NCBI GenBank assembly: GCA_934438135.1
Contig: CAKSBP010000044.1
Coordinates: forward strand, 1 to 24,491
Direction: 5' to 3'
Source: an uncultured Clostridium sp.
GTDB taxonomy: Bacteria; Bacillota; Clostridia; Lachnospirales; Lachnospiraceae
Length of the DNA: 24,491 bases
The position numbers were made by a program, and so were the translations under genes. The notes under the pieces are model-generated. The model was not told the DNA's origin. It saw only the letters and a program-made list of their open reading frames with translations, and made no database searches. Of the stretch, positions 1-6,277 are shown in pieces (the first letter of the stretch is position 1; each line of letters starts with the position of its first letter).

Positions 1-16
1 TCCGAAAGGTTTTAAA

Positions 17-67
17 ATCAAAAAAGACAGAAAGAAACTTATTATCTACTATTTCCCTCTGTCTTTT
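17..67 (-). terminator. Intrinsic terminator of the VTC/DUF4956/CotH unit
   Basis: On the minus strand, right after the CotH stop codon, arms at 52-67 and 21-37 pair over about 16 bp including G-U pairs (core AAAAGACAG / CTGTCTTTT). The loop is about 14 nt and a T-run follows. It ends the three-gene unit that starts near position 3538. Confidence 0.85.
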
Positions 68-73
68 ATTTTA

Positions 74-2056
74 CTATTTTGAACGGTATTTTCTTCGATT
101 GAAAACTTTTAAGGCAGACACTGCCAAAAGCATAAGTACAATCATGCCAGCTGCATATGCCACTGCTTTTTTATCAATTTTCCCAGATTCAGGTTGTCTT
201 CCATTTATATTTTTCATGTCAAAACCTTTGCCACCCTGCATCTGCTGCATGTCATGCTGCTGATTCTTAGCATCCGCAGTATCCGTCTGTTCTTCATTCT
301 GATTCATCTGTGGCGGTGGCTGCCCCTGACCAGCTCCAGCTGCATTCGTCTGAGAATCTGTATTCTGATTCTTATCTCTGCCTTGGAATCCCTGACCTTT
401 TCCAAACTCTTGAACTCCCTGACCATTTTGCCCTCCATCAGGACCTCCTTGGCCTCCGCCTTGTGTTCCCATAGTAGAAATCGTAATATCAGAAGCATCC
501 ACTAATGTATATCCAGAACCAGTTCTATCATCCGCAGATGCAGGAATCGTTCCATTTAACTGTTTTTCAATACTTTCAAAACGAAGAGACACAAAATCAA
601 GCAGAGTATCTACACCGTTATTAAATTCATCATATGTGTAGAAAGCGGTTGGATCATTTTTTACATATGGTGCAATCATCTTCTGAACTTTTTTCACTGT
701 CTGTTCAAATACACCGCTGTTAAAATAGCCATTTACTAAATCCGTCAAATATTCATGATATTTATTCTTGTTTTCATCAGAAGAAAGTGCAGCTGCAAGC
801 ATCGGTCTGTCCTCCAGAGAACCCGAGGATGTTACTGTATCAATGGCACGGTTTACAAGATCTGTTGCATTGCCTCCCGCAAATCCTCCAAAAGAAAGAT
901 TATAATCCCAAGGAAGCATGCATAGTTTTCCATCTATCTCTGACAAATAATAGTTATGACACATATTTCCGAAATAGCTGTCATCATTTAAAATAACAAC
1001 ACTAGCTGCCATATAACGGAGCATCTGGTCAACATCCAGATAATCATCAATATCTGTCTGGTTTGTAATATTCTTCAATGCAGTTACTACTTTTTCTTTA
1101 TCTGATTTCGTTATATTAAAAACTGCACTATCCCAGATAACACTGTAGCTGTCCAAATCATCATCGGTATATTCTAAAGTGGAACCCATGCCGCCGCCAT
1201 CTTTCATCTTATCCTGCATTTCCTGTTGAAAATCAGAATTCTGTTCCGGATTTTGATTTTCCTTTACATTACCATCGGCATTTGACTGGGCACCAGCCTG
1301 TCCAGTATTATCTGGCATATCTTGTCCATCTGGCAACTCACCCTTATCCGGCATATTCTGTCCGTCTGGCATTTCATCCATATTTTCTGGCATTTCCATT
1401 TTACCATCATCTTTTCCAGCGCCCCCCATACCATTATCTGGCTTATAGAGATTTACTTTTGCTGCTCCATAATTTCTTTCTACAAAGGAATCTTCCACAC
1501 CTTCAATGACAAGATACAATCCCCAGTTTTCTCCATTTCTAGAAATTGAGGCAAATTCGTACAAGGAACTCTTTACTCCCATGTAAGACATAATGTCATA
1601 AGACAAATACTCTTTCATATAAGTCGCATCTGACATAATGTTATTCAGACAAAGCTTATCCAGACCATCCAGCGTCTGGGAACTGTCATAATGGTCAAAT
1701 TCCAGTTTAAAGCTATAACGATCTGTCGTATCATCCGAAACAATCTGTGACAGACTAGTATTTCCTTTCGGACGGATTCCTACATTTTTATATAAGGTTC
1801 CGTTCACCTCCAGATCACAGGAATAGTATTCTTCCTTGGCAGCATTTTCAAGCATATCATTCCAGTCTGCATCTGACATAATGATATTAACTTTCATAAT
1901 ACTATCTTTATCAAATACAGAAGTTGCATATTTGGTAGAACCAGACGATTTCTGGATAGAAAAAATATCAGTACGGTATGCTAATAGAAAAGTAAATACA
2001 CAGGCCAGTGTAATTCCCAGGACAGCAAGCAGATTGATTATTTTATCTCTTTTCAT
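74..2056 (-). CDS. Membrane-anchored CotH kinase family protein
   Basis: 660 aa. One N-terminal membrane segment (about residues 7-27) is followed by an extracytoplasmic CotH-like fold in two blocks (about 55-205 and 300-500). Family-type motifs are GIRPKGNTS (about 93), LCLNN (135-139), GLYLVIEGVE (179-188), ILNDDSYFGN (355-364) and LPWDYN with Asp384, a likely metal/ATP residue. Bacillus CotH is an atypical protein kinase that phosphorylates spore-coat proteins. This protein is not obviously a spore protein, so a surface kinase role is inference. The two blocks are split by a low-complexity Met/Pro/Asp/Gly insert (about 207-295). A Gly/Gln/Asn-rich tail (527-620) leads to a second membrane segment (about 630-650) and a basic end, so both termini are probably cytoplasmic. 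It is the last gene of the unit, 39 nt after DUF4956. RBS GGAAAGG precedes the ATG. Confidence 0.85.
   Translation of the reverse strand: MKRDKIINLLAVLGITLACVFTFLLAYRTDIFSIQKSSGSTKYATSVFDKDSIMKVNIIMSDADWNDMLENAAKEEYYSCDLEVNGTLYKNVGIRPKGNTSLSQIVSDDTTDRYSFKLEFDHYDSSQTLDGLDKLCLNNIMSDATYMKEYLSYDIMSYMGVKSSLYEFASISRNGENWGLYLVIEGVEDSFVERNYGAAKVNLYKPDNGMGGAGKDDGKMEMPENMDEMPDGQNMPDKGELPDGQDMPDNTGQAGAQSNADGNVKENQNPEQNSDFQQEMQDKMKDGGGMGSTLEYTDDDLDSYSVIWDSAVFNITKSDKEKVVTALKNITNQTDIDDYLDVDQMLRYMAASVVILNDDSYFGNMCHNYYLSEIDGKLCMLPWDYNLSFGGFAGGNATDLVNRAIDTVTSSGSLEDRPMLAAALSSDENKNKYHEYLTDLVNGYFNSGVFEQTVKKVQKMIAPYVKNDPTAFYTYDEFNNGVDTLLDFVSLRFESIEKQLNGTIPASADDRTGSGYTLVDASDITISTMGTQGGGQGGPDGGQNGQGVQEFGKGQGFQGRDKNQNTDSQTNAAGAGQGQPPPQMNQNEEQTDTADAKNQQHDMQQMQGGKGFDMKNINGRQPESGKIDKKAVAYAAGMIVLMLLAVSALKVFNRRKYRSK
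1307..1396 (-). repeat. MPDG-type tandem low-complexity coding repeat
   Basis: Within the CotH-like gene, residues about 221-250 are imperfect repeats of Met-Pro-Asp/Glu and Pro-Asp-Gly-Gln units. The DNA shows matching repeats of TCTGGCAT. The segment lies inside the insert between the two halves of the kinase-like domain and is probably a disordered, acidic surface loop that can change length by slippage. Confidence 0.7.
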
Positions 2057-2095
2057 AGAACACTACCTTTCCTTTTTACAATCTCAAAGCGTTAT

Positions 2096-2791
2096 CTATG
2101 CCATATAATCTCCGTTATAACTTACTAACACTGCATTCTTTACATTTTCAATGGCAGATACCTGGTTAACAAACTGAGTTGTCATATCTTTAAGACGGAT
2201 TTCATACGTCATTTCAATTCCAGCTTTAGAAACTGTTTTAGACTTAACTACCATTTTCTTTACCTGTCCGCTGATATAATTTTCAACTTTCTTTTCTGCT
2301 TCATCATTCACTGCATTTACAACTAAAATATATGGATTATCGGATGTTTTTCTATTTACAAATACAACAAGAACAATGCCGATAAGAATTGATCCAAAGA
2401 CTGCTAATGGGAACATTCCTGCACCGATTACAATACCGGCTGCAATGGACCAGAATAAGTAGGAAATTTCAATTGGTTCTTTCACTGCCGTACGGAATCT
2501 TACAATAGACAGTGCACCAACCATACCTAATGACAATACTACATTGCTGGTTACCGCTAAAATTACAAAAGAAGTAATCACACACATGGCAATCAATGTT
2601 ACACCAAAACTCTGAGAATACATAACACCGTTGAACGTCTTCTTATATACATAATAGATAAAAAATCCCACAATAAAAGATAATGCTAATGCAATCACTG
2701 CGTCTACTATGCTGAATGATGTAATGTTGTCCAGATAATTAGACTTAAATACATCCGAAAATGTTGTTGTTCCTGTCGCTAAAAAATTCAT
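2096..2791 (-). CDS. DUF4956 family multi-spanning membrane protein
   Basis: 231 aa. It has about four hydrophobic segments (roughly 28-49, 58-81, 84-100 and 112-148, the last possibly two helices) followed by a soluble C-terminal domain of about 80 residues. The loop motif GALSIVRFRTAVKEP (about residues 92-106) is the hallmark of the DUF4956 family. The biochemical role is unknown. The family is commonly found next to VTC-type polymerase domain genes and CotH genes, as here. It could be the membrane partner of the VTC-like enzyme, for example in export of product, but that is inference. It starts 18 nt after the VTC-like gene ends, with a weak AGAGAGG RBS. Confidence 0.85.
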   Translation of the reverse strand: MNFLATGTTTFSDVFKSNYLDNITSFSIVDAVIALALSFIVGFFIYYVYKKTFNGVMYSQSFGVTLIAMCVITSFVILAVTSNVVLSLGMVGALSIVRFRTAVKEPIEISYLFWSIAAGIVIGAGMFPLAVFGSILIGIVLVVFVNRKTSDNPYILVVNAVNDEAEKKVENYISGQVKKMVVKSKTVSKAGIEMTYEIRLKDMTTQFVNQVSAIENVKNAVLVSYNGDYMA

Positions 2792-2809
2792 ATTATCAAA
2801 TCCTCTCTT

Positions 2810-3496
2810 TTATCCAAATCTTCTACATGCTTCATATTTTGAAAATGATGTTCTAGGCCGTTCCCCTATCTGCAGACACATTGAAATAACTTCCGGCAGG
2901 AACCTGTCATATTTTACTTCCATTAGTATGCTTCCCGGCTCAGCTGCATTTACACACGGTAGTTTTTTGTCGAAAAAATCTCTGCTGTATAATCCACTCT
3001 TTACTTTTGTATCAAATGTAATTCTTACATTCCCTGTACGGTAAATATAAGGTTCCCGCATATAATCTACGATAACCCTTGGTCTCATAGACTGTTCCTT
3101 CATCTTCACATATAAATCTACAAAAAGGGCATTGTTACTGTCCCTTAGGAATTCAATATCACCAGCAATAATCTTTTCTACCTGTTCTTTGGTAATTCTG
3201 GTAGAAAGCTTATTGCACAAACCATAAATCTTACTTTTCTTTTCCAGTTTAATCAGCGATGAATCACCATTGTAGTAACGAATTCTGAATTTTTCCCTCT
3301 TTGGCACTCCATATAATTTTTCCCGATATGCCTTATCGTTGTAATTATCAAAATAAAGACTTCTTATCAAATATAATCCATCTTCATTGGTATTCTGATC
3401 AAATTCTGCAACTGCCCGAAGCCTGCTCCGGACTGCCAGATAATCAGAATACGTAATCTCATGTTTTGTTTCATGACGAAATAGCAACTCGCCCAT
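2810..3496 (-). CDS. VTC-type polyphosphate polymerase domain protein
   Basis: 228 aa, a single VTC catalytic domain of the CYTH/triphosphate-tunnel type. Tunnel motifs on successive strands: FRHETKHEI (6-14), RSLYFDN (45-51), KFRIRYYN (69-76), LIKLEKKSK (81-89), RPRVIVDYMREPY (138-150), VRITFD (157-162) and LMEVKYD (191-197). In yeast Vtc4 such Arg/Lys/Glu residues bind ATP and growing polyphosphate. There is no SPX domain and no membrane segment, so the adjacent DUF4956 protein may supply membrane attachment. I chose ATG 3496 because AGGAGG lies 5-6 nt upstream; an in-frame start at 3514 lacks such a site. First gene of its unit, with a possible Pho-type operator. Polyphosphate synthesis by the bacterial family is inferred from the fold. 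Confidence 0.88.
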   Translation of the reverse strand: MGELLFRHETKHEITYSDYLAVRSRLRAVAEFDQNTNEDGLYLIRSLYFDNYNDKAYREKLYGVPKREKFRIRYYNGDSSLIKLEKKSKIYGLCNKLSTRITKEQVEKIIAGDIEFLRDSNNALFVDLYVKMKEQSMRPRVIVDYMREPYIYRTGNVRITFDTKVKSGLYSRDFFDKKLPCVNAAEPGSILMEVKYDRFLPEVISMCLQIGERPRTSFSKYEACRRFG

Positions 3497-3544
3497 GCTT
3501 CCTCCTTTCTCCACGTTTTCAGTGGCATTTCTTACGTTTTCTTT

Positions 3545-3550
3545 ATTATA
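3545..3550 (-). promoter_or_regulatory. -10 element of the VTC/DUF4956/CotH unit
   Basis: TATAAT on the minus strand, 48 nt upstream of the VTC start codon. No good -35 hexamer lies 17 bp upstream (AATTTC), as expected for a promoter that needs an activator. The repeat array at 3562-3622 covers the -35 position. Confidence 0.6.
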
Positions 3551-3561
3551 TGGAATATTTG

Positions 3562-3622
3562 TGTATAGAAATTGTATGTTTTGTGTAATAAATATGTAAG
3601 GTTTGTGTTCAAAATGTGTCCA
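3562..3622 (-). promoter_or_regulatory. Candidate Pho box: six ACA repeats at an 11-bp period
   Basis: Reading the minus strand away from the -10 element, the hexamers TATACA, CATACA, ATTACA, CTTACA, TGAACA and TGGACA start at 3567, 3578, 3589, 3600, 3611 and 3622, each separated by exactly 5 bp. Bacillus PhoP binds direct repeats resembling TT(A/T/C)ACA with about 5-bp spacers just upstream of the -10 region. The spacing here matches and the nearest repeat sits at about -24 to -29. Individual matches to the consensus are only 3-5 of 6, but the phase is perfect. Regulation by PhoP is inferred. Confidence 0.6.
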
Positions 3623-3667
3623 GTTTATACCAAAATCCCTTTTCGAATAAATTCTGCTTCATTTTGA

Positions 3668-3710
3668 ATAAAAAAGACCCCCGATTCTGCTTTAACAGAA
3701 CCAGAAGTCT
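3668..3710 (-). terminator. Intrinsic terminator of obgE
   Basis: On the minus strand, just after the obgE stop, a 15-bp stem including several G-U pairs (3696-3710 with 3675-3689) closes a loop TTAAAG and is followed by a T-run. It isolates the VTC unit from obgE transcription. Confidence 0.88.
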
Positions 3711-3717
3711 AATAATT

Positions 3718-5004
3718 TTATTTATAATAATCGAAATGAAGATCGTAAATCTGTACCGTATCTCCTTCTTCGATACCGAGTTTTTCCAACTCATCAATAA
3801 TATTGTTTTCACGCAGGAAGCGGTTGAAAAAATTGAAGCCTTTCTCGGAGTCTAAGTTTGTGTAGCCTAGCATTTTGTCTATTTTTGGACCTTCTACACT
3901 GTATACTCCATCTTTTATTTTTTTGACTACAACTGCTTCTTGTTTTTCTTCCTCTAACTCTGGGAAGTACTCTCTTTCAAAGACAACCGGTTCGGTCTTT
4001 AATTCTTTCAGCATGCCTTTTACGTAATAAAGAAGTTCTTTTACTCCTTTACCGCTGACTGCTGAAATCGGGAATACCTTAATGCCCTGGGGTTCAAATT
4101 TATCTTTCAGTTTCTGAAGTGTCTCCTGCCCTTCATCGCCATAAAATACATCTGTTTTATTGGCAGCAATAACCTGAGGAAGTTTCATCAGTTTTTCACT
4201 GTAAGCCGCTAACTCTGCATTAATTTTTTCGATATCTTCCATTGGATCACGTCCTTCTGTAGAAGCCGCATCCACCATATGAATGATAACTCTGGTACGC
4301 TCGATATGCCTTAAAAATTCATGTCCAAGACCAATTCCTTCTGACGCACCTTCGATTAATCCTGGAATATCTGCAATAACAAAACCATCAGAGCCTTCAA
4401 TATTTACTACACCAAGGTTTGGATTCAATGTTGTAAAGTGATAATTGGCAATCTTTGGTCTGGCATTGGATACACGGGATAAAAATGTGGATTTTCCAAC
4501 GTTTGGGAATCCAACAAGTCCAACATCCGCAATGACTTTCAGTTCCAGAAGAACTTCCATTTCCTTGCCTGGTCGACCTGGCTGTGCATACTTAGGAACC
4601 TGCATGGTAGGAGTTGCAAAATTCATATTTCCTTTTCCGCCACGTCCACCTTTTAAAATTACTTCTCTCTTATTTTCATAAGACATATCCGTGATTATTT
4701 TCCCTGTTTCCGCATCTCTTACAATTGTTCCAGGCGGCACCTTTACGACCTTGCTGGCACCATCTTTTCCATGGCATCTTCTCTTTCCACCTGCTTCTCC
4801 ATCCTCAGCGAAATACTTACGGATGTTTCTGAAATCATTCAGGGTATTAAGCCCTTCGTCTACTTCAAAAATCAGGTCGCCGCCTTTTCCACCGTCGCCG
4901 CCATCTGGCCCACCGGCTGCTACGAAAAGTTCACGCCGGAAACTGACATGTCCATCTCCGCCTTTTCCTGACCTTATCATTATTTTCGCGTGATCTGCAA
5001 ACAT
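3718..5004 (-). CDS. obgE: Obg family GTPase, ribosome assembly
   Basis: 428 aa, full length. The N-terminal Obg glycine-rich domain (1-158) has repeated GGxGG runs. The G domain (159-335) shows G1 GFPNVGKS (165-172), switch I HFTTL (189-193), G3 DIPG (212-215), G4 NKTD (282-285) and G5 SAVSG (314-318). A C-terminal OCT domain (about 350-428) ends in an acidic/aromatic tail. Obg binds the 50S subunit late in assembly and responds to (p)ppGpp. RBS GAGG lies before the ATG. It follows rplU-prp-rpmA in the usual order, but two hairpins sit between rpmA and obgE, so it probably depends partly on its own promoter (TATAAT at 5057-5062, with a poor -35). Confidence 0.97.
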   Translation of the reverse strand: MFADHAKIMIRSGKGGDGHVSFRRELFVAAGGPDGGDGGKGGDLIFEVDEGLNTLNDFRNIRKYFAEDGEAGGKRRCHGKDGASKVVKVPPGTIVRDAETGKIITDMSYENKREVILKGGRGGKGNMNFATPTMQVPKYAQPGRPGKEMEVLLELKVIADVGLVGFPNVGKSTFLSRVSNARPKIANYHFTTLNPNLGVVNIEGSDGFVIADIPGLIEGASEGIGLGHEFLRHIERTRVIIHMVDAASTEGRDPMEDIEKINAELAAYSEKLMKLPQVIAANKTDVFYGDEGQETLQKLKDKFEPQGIKVFPISAVSGKGVKELLYYVKGMLKELKTEPVVFEREYFPELEEEKQEAVVVKKIKDGVYSVEGPKIDKMLGYTNLDSEKGFNFFNRFLRENNIIDELEKLGIEEGDTVQIYDLHFDYYK

Positions 5005-5056
5005 AGTAACCTCTTTTCTAATTAAAACATTCTTCTGTTATCAAATAGAATGCACT

Positions 5057-5062
5057 ATTATA
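5057..5062 (-). promoter_or_regulatory. Possible obgE -10 element
   Basis: TATAAT on the minus strand, 53 nt upstream of obgE and downstream of both hairpins that end the rpmA transcript. No clear -35 hexamer at 16-18 bp, so this is weak. Confidence 0.35.
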
Positions 5063-5101
5063 ACCATTCTATACACAGCAATGACTGCCGTATTTTATAA
5101 C

Positions 5102-5130
5102 AAAAGGGTCTAAGCATTCTTCGACCCTTT
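5102..5130 (-). terminator. Second hairpin between rpmA and obgE
   Basis: On the minus strand AAAGGGTC pairs perfectly with GACCCTTT across a 12-nt loop, then TTGTT. The T-tract is poor, so it may be a backup terminator or an mRNA structure rather than a strong stop. Confidence 0.5.
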
Positions 5131-5143
5131 CCCTTTTACTATG

Positions 5144-5183
5144 ATAAAAAGCCCCAAATAATGAATACTCACATTTGGGGCTT
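5144..5183 (-). terminator. Intrinsic terminator of rplU-prp-rpmA
   Basis: On the minus strand the 10-bp stem AGCCCCAAAT / ATTTGGGGCT (5173-5182 with 5150-5159) has a 13-nt loop and is followed by TTTTTATC. It lies 15 nt after the rpmA stop. Confidence 0.9.
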
Positions 5184-5197
5184 GGGTTTCGCCAAAA

Positions 5198-5482
5198 CTA
5201 TTTTGCTACTGGATATACAGAAGCCTGTTTTTTGTCTCTACCTTTTCTTTCAAATCTAACAACTCCGTCAACTAACGCGAATAAAGTATCATCGCCGCCA
5301 CGTCCAACGTTAAGACCTGGATGAATTTTTGTTCCACGCTGTCTGTAAAGAATATTACCTGCTAATACGAACTGTCCGTCTGCTCTTTTAGCGCCTAATC
5401 TCTTGGATTCAGAATCTCTACCATTCTTAGTAGAACCAACACCTTTTTTATGAGCGAATAACTGAAGGTTCATCTTTAACAT
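5198..5482 (-). CDS. rpmA: 50S ribosomal protein L27
   Basis: 94 aa. The sequence begins MLKMNLQLFA followed by HKKGVGSTKNGRDS, so the protein carries the Firmicute N-terminal extension. This is removed after Phe-Ala by the Prp protease to expose the mature end that reaches the peptidyl transferase centre. The conserved RRGTKxHPG-type segment appears as RQRGTKIHPGLNVGRGGDDT (48-67). The ATG at 5482 has a strong AGGAGG RBS nine bases away; starting at the internal Met4 would lose that spacing. prp lies directly upstream, matching the processing requirement. Confidence 0.97.
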   Translation of the reverse strand: MLKMNLQLFAHKKGVGSTKNGRDSESKRLGAKRADGQFVLAGNILYRQRGTKIHPGLNVGRGGDDTLFALVDGVVRFERKGRDKKQASVYPVAK

Positions 5483-5512
5483 GTTCTTGCACCTCCTAAA
5501 AGCATAAGTGAT

Positions 5513-5836
5513 TTACTTATCTATTACTTTAATATATTTCTCTCCGTATGATTCCTCAATGCTCCTCAAACCAAGACGCATTGATTCAATCAGCAACCAG
5601 GATTCCTTACTGATCTTACCATTTAACTCACACTTTAAATCACCGTTCTCCGTGTCCACCTCATAGGATAACTCGTCATCCGTAAGCTGTTCAATGGAGT
5701 TCACTGTATTCTGTGTCAGAACAGAAACGGCTGCACATATAATGTCATAACCGCTGTCTGCATAACCGGCATGTCCAGTTACATGAAACCCGTTGCACAT
5801 ACCATAATCATCTCTAGATAGAACAACTTTTATCAT
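5513..5836 (-). CDS. prp: Ribosomal-processing cysteine protease Prp
   Basis: 107 aa, normal for the YsxB/Prp family. The catalytic pair is visible as His22 in GHAGYADSG and Cys34 in DIICAAVS, the family signature. Prp cleaves the N-terminal extension of L27, which is essential in Staphylococcus aureus. It lies between rplU (11 nt upstream) and rpmA (30 nt downstream), the classic Firmicute order. The start has only a weak AGGTG RBS, so translation may be partly coupled to rplU. Confidence 0.95.
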   Translation of the reverse strand: MIKVVLSRDDYGMCNGFHVTGHAGYADSGYDIICAAVSVLTQNTVNSIEQLTDDELSYEVDTENGDLKCELNGKISKESWLLIESMRLGLRSIEESYGEKYIKVIDK

Positions 5837-5847
5837 ATCACACCTGA

Positions 5848-6150
5848 CTAAGCGTTGATTTTTTCAATCTTAACCTGTGTGTACTGCTGTCTATGTCCAT
5901 TTTTCTTATGATAACCAGATTTTCTCTTATATCTGTAAACGATAACTTTTTTTGCTTTGTCCTGTTTTACAACTGTTGCAGTAACACTAGCGTCAGAATT
6001 TCCAACTGCTAATTTACCGTCTTTGCTTACAGCTAAAACATCATCAAAGTTTACAGTTTCACCAGCTTCAGCGGAAAGCTTTTCAACGTTAATTACGTCG
6101 CCTTCAGCTACTTTGTACTGTTTACCACCTGTTGCAATAATTGCGTACAT
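5848..6150 (-). CDS. rplU: 50S ribosomal protein L21
   Basis: 100 aa, beginning MYAIIATGGKQYKV as in L21 across bacteria, with the conserved basic C-terminal segment YRYKRKSGYHKKNGHRQ that contacts 23S rRNA. I chose ATG 6150 because GGAGG lies 7 nt upstream and the protein starts are conserved; the in-frame extension to 6168 has no support. First gene of the rplU-prp-rpmA transcript. It has a TTGACA promoter and an untranslated leader of about 85 nt that probably carries the L21 leader element. Confidence 0.97.
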   Translation of the reverse strand: MYAIIATGGKQYKVAEGDVINVEKLSAEAGETVNFDDVLAVSKDGKLAVGNSDASVTATVVKQDKAKKVIVYRYKRKSGYHKKNGHRQQYTQVKIEKINA

Positions 6151-6235
6151 ATGGCACCTCCTACTCAATTACTCGCCAGCTTTGGTGCTGTAAAATAAAA
6201 AATTCTACAAACTTATACCTCGCTGTGCGGCATAC
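6151..6235 (-). ncRNA. Probable L21 (rplU) leader RNA
   Basis: The 5' untranslated region of rplU contains GCCGCACAGCGAGGTATAAG (6231-6212) and a short hairpin CAGC-ACCAAA-GCTG (6190-6177) shortly before the RBS. Firmicute rplU genes usually carry a conserved autoregulatory leader (Rfam L21_leader) at this place. Identification rests on position and partial motif recall; I did not run a covariance model. Confidence 0.5.
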
Positions 6236-6241
6236 TAATAC

Positions 6242-6270
6242 ATTTAAACACATTTCAAATGCGTTGTCAA
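6242..6270 (-). promoter_or_regulatory. rplU-prp-rpmA promoter
   Basis: Minus strand TTGACA (6270-6265), 17-bp spacer, TTAAAT (6247-6242). The -35 is perfect and the -10 matches 4 of 6. It lies just downstream of the MATE gene stop, where no terminator is visible. Confidence 0.75.
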
Positions 6271-6277
6271 CGGGAAT

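Noticed and set aside
1307..1396. Repeats that could suggest a CRISPR array
   Set aside because: They are short imperfect in-frame coding repeats without unique spacers, lying inside the CotH-like protein.
3609..3812. 67-codon frame overlapping the obgE 3' end
   Set aside because: Overlaps the obgE terminator and coding end with no RBS; a shadow frame.
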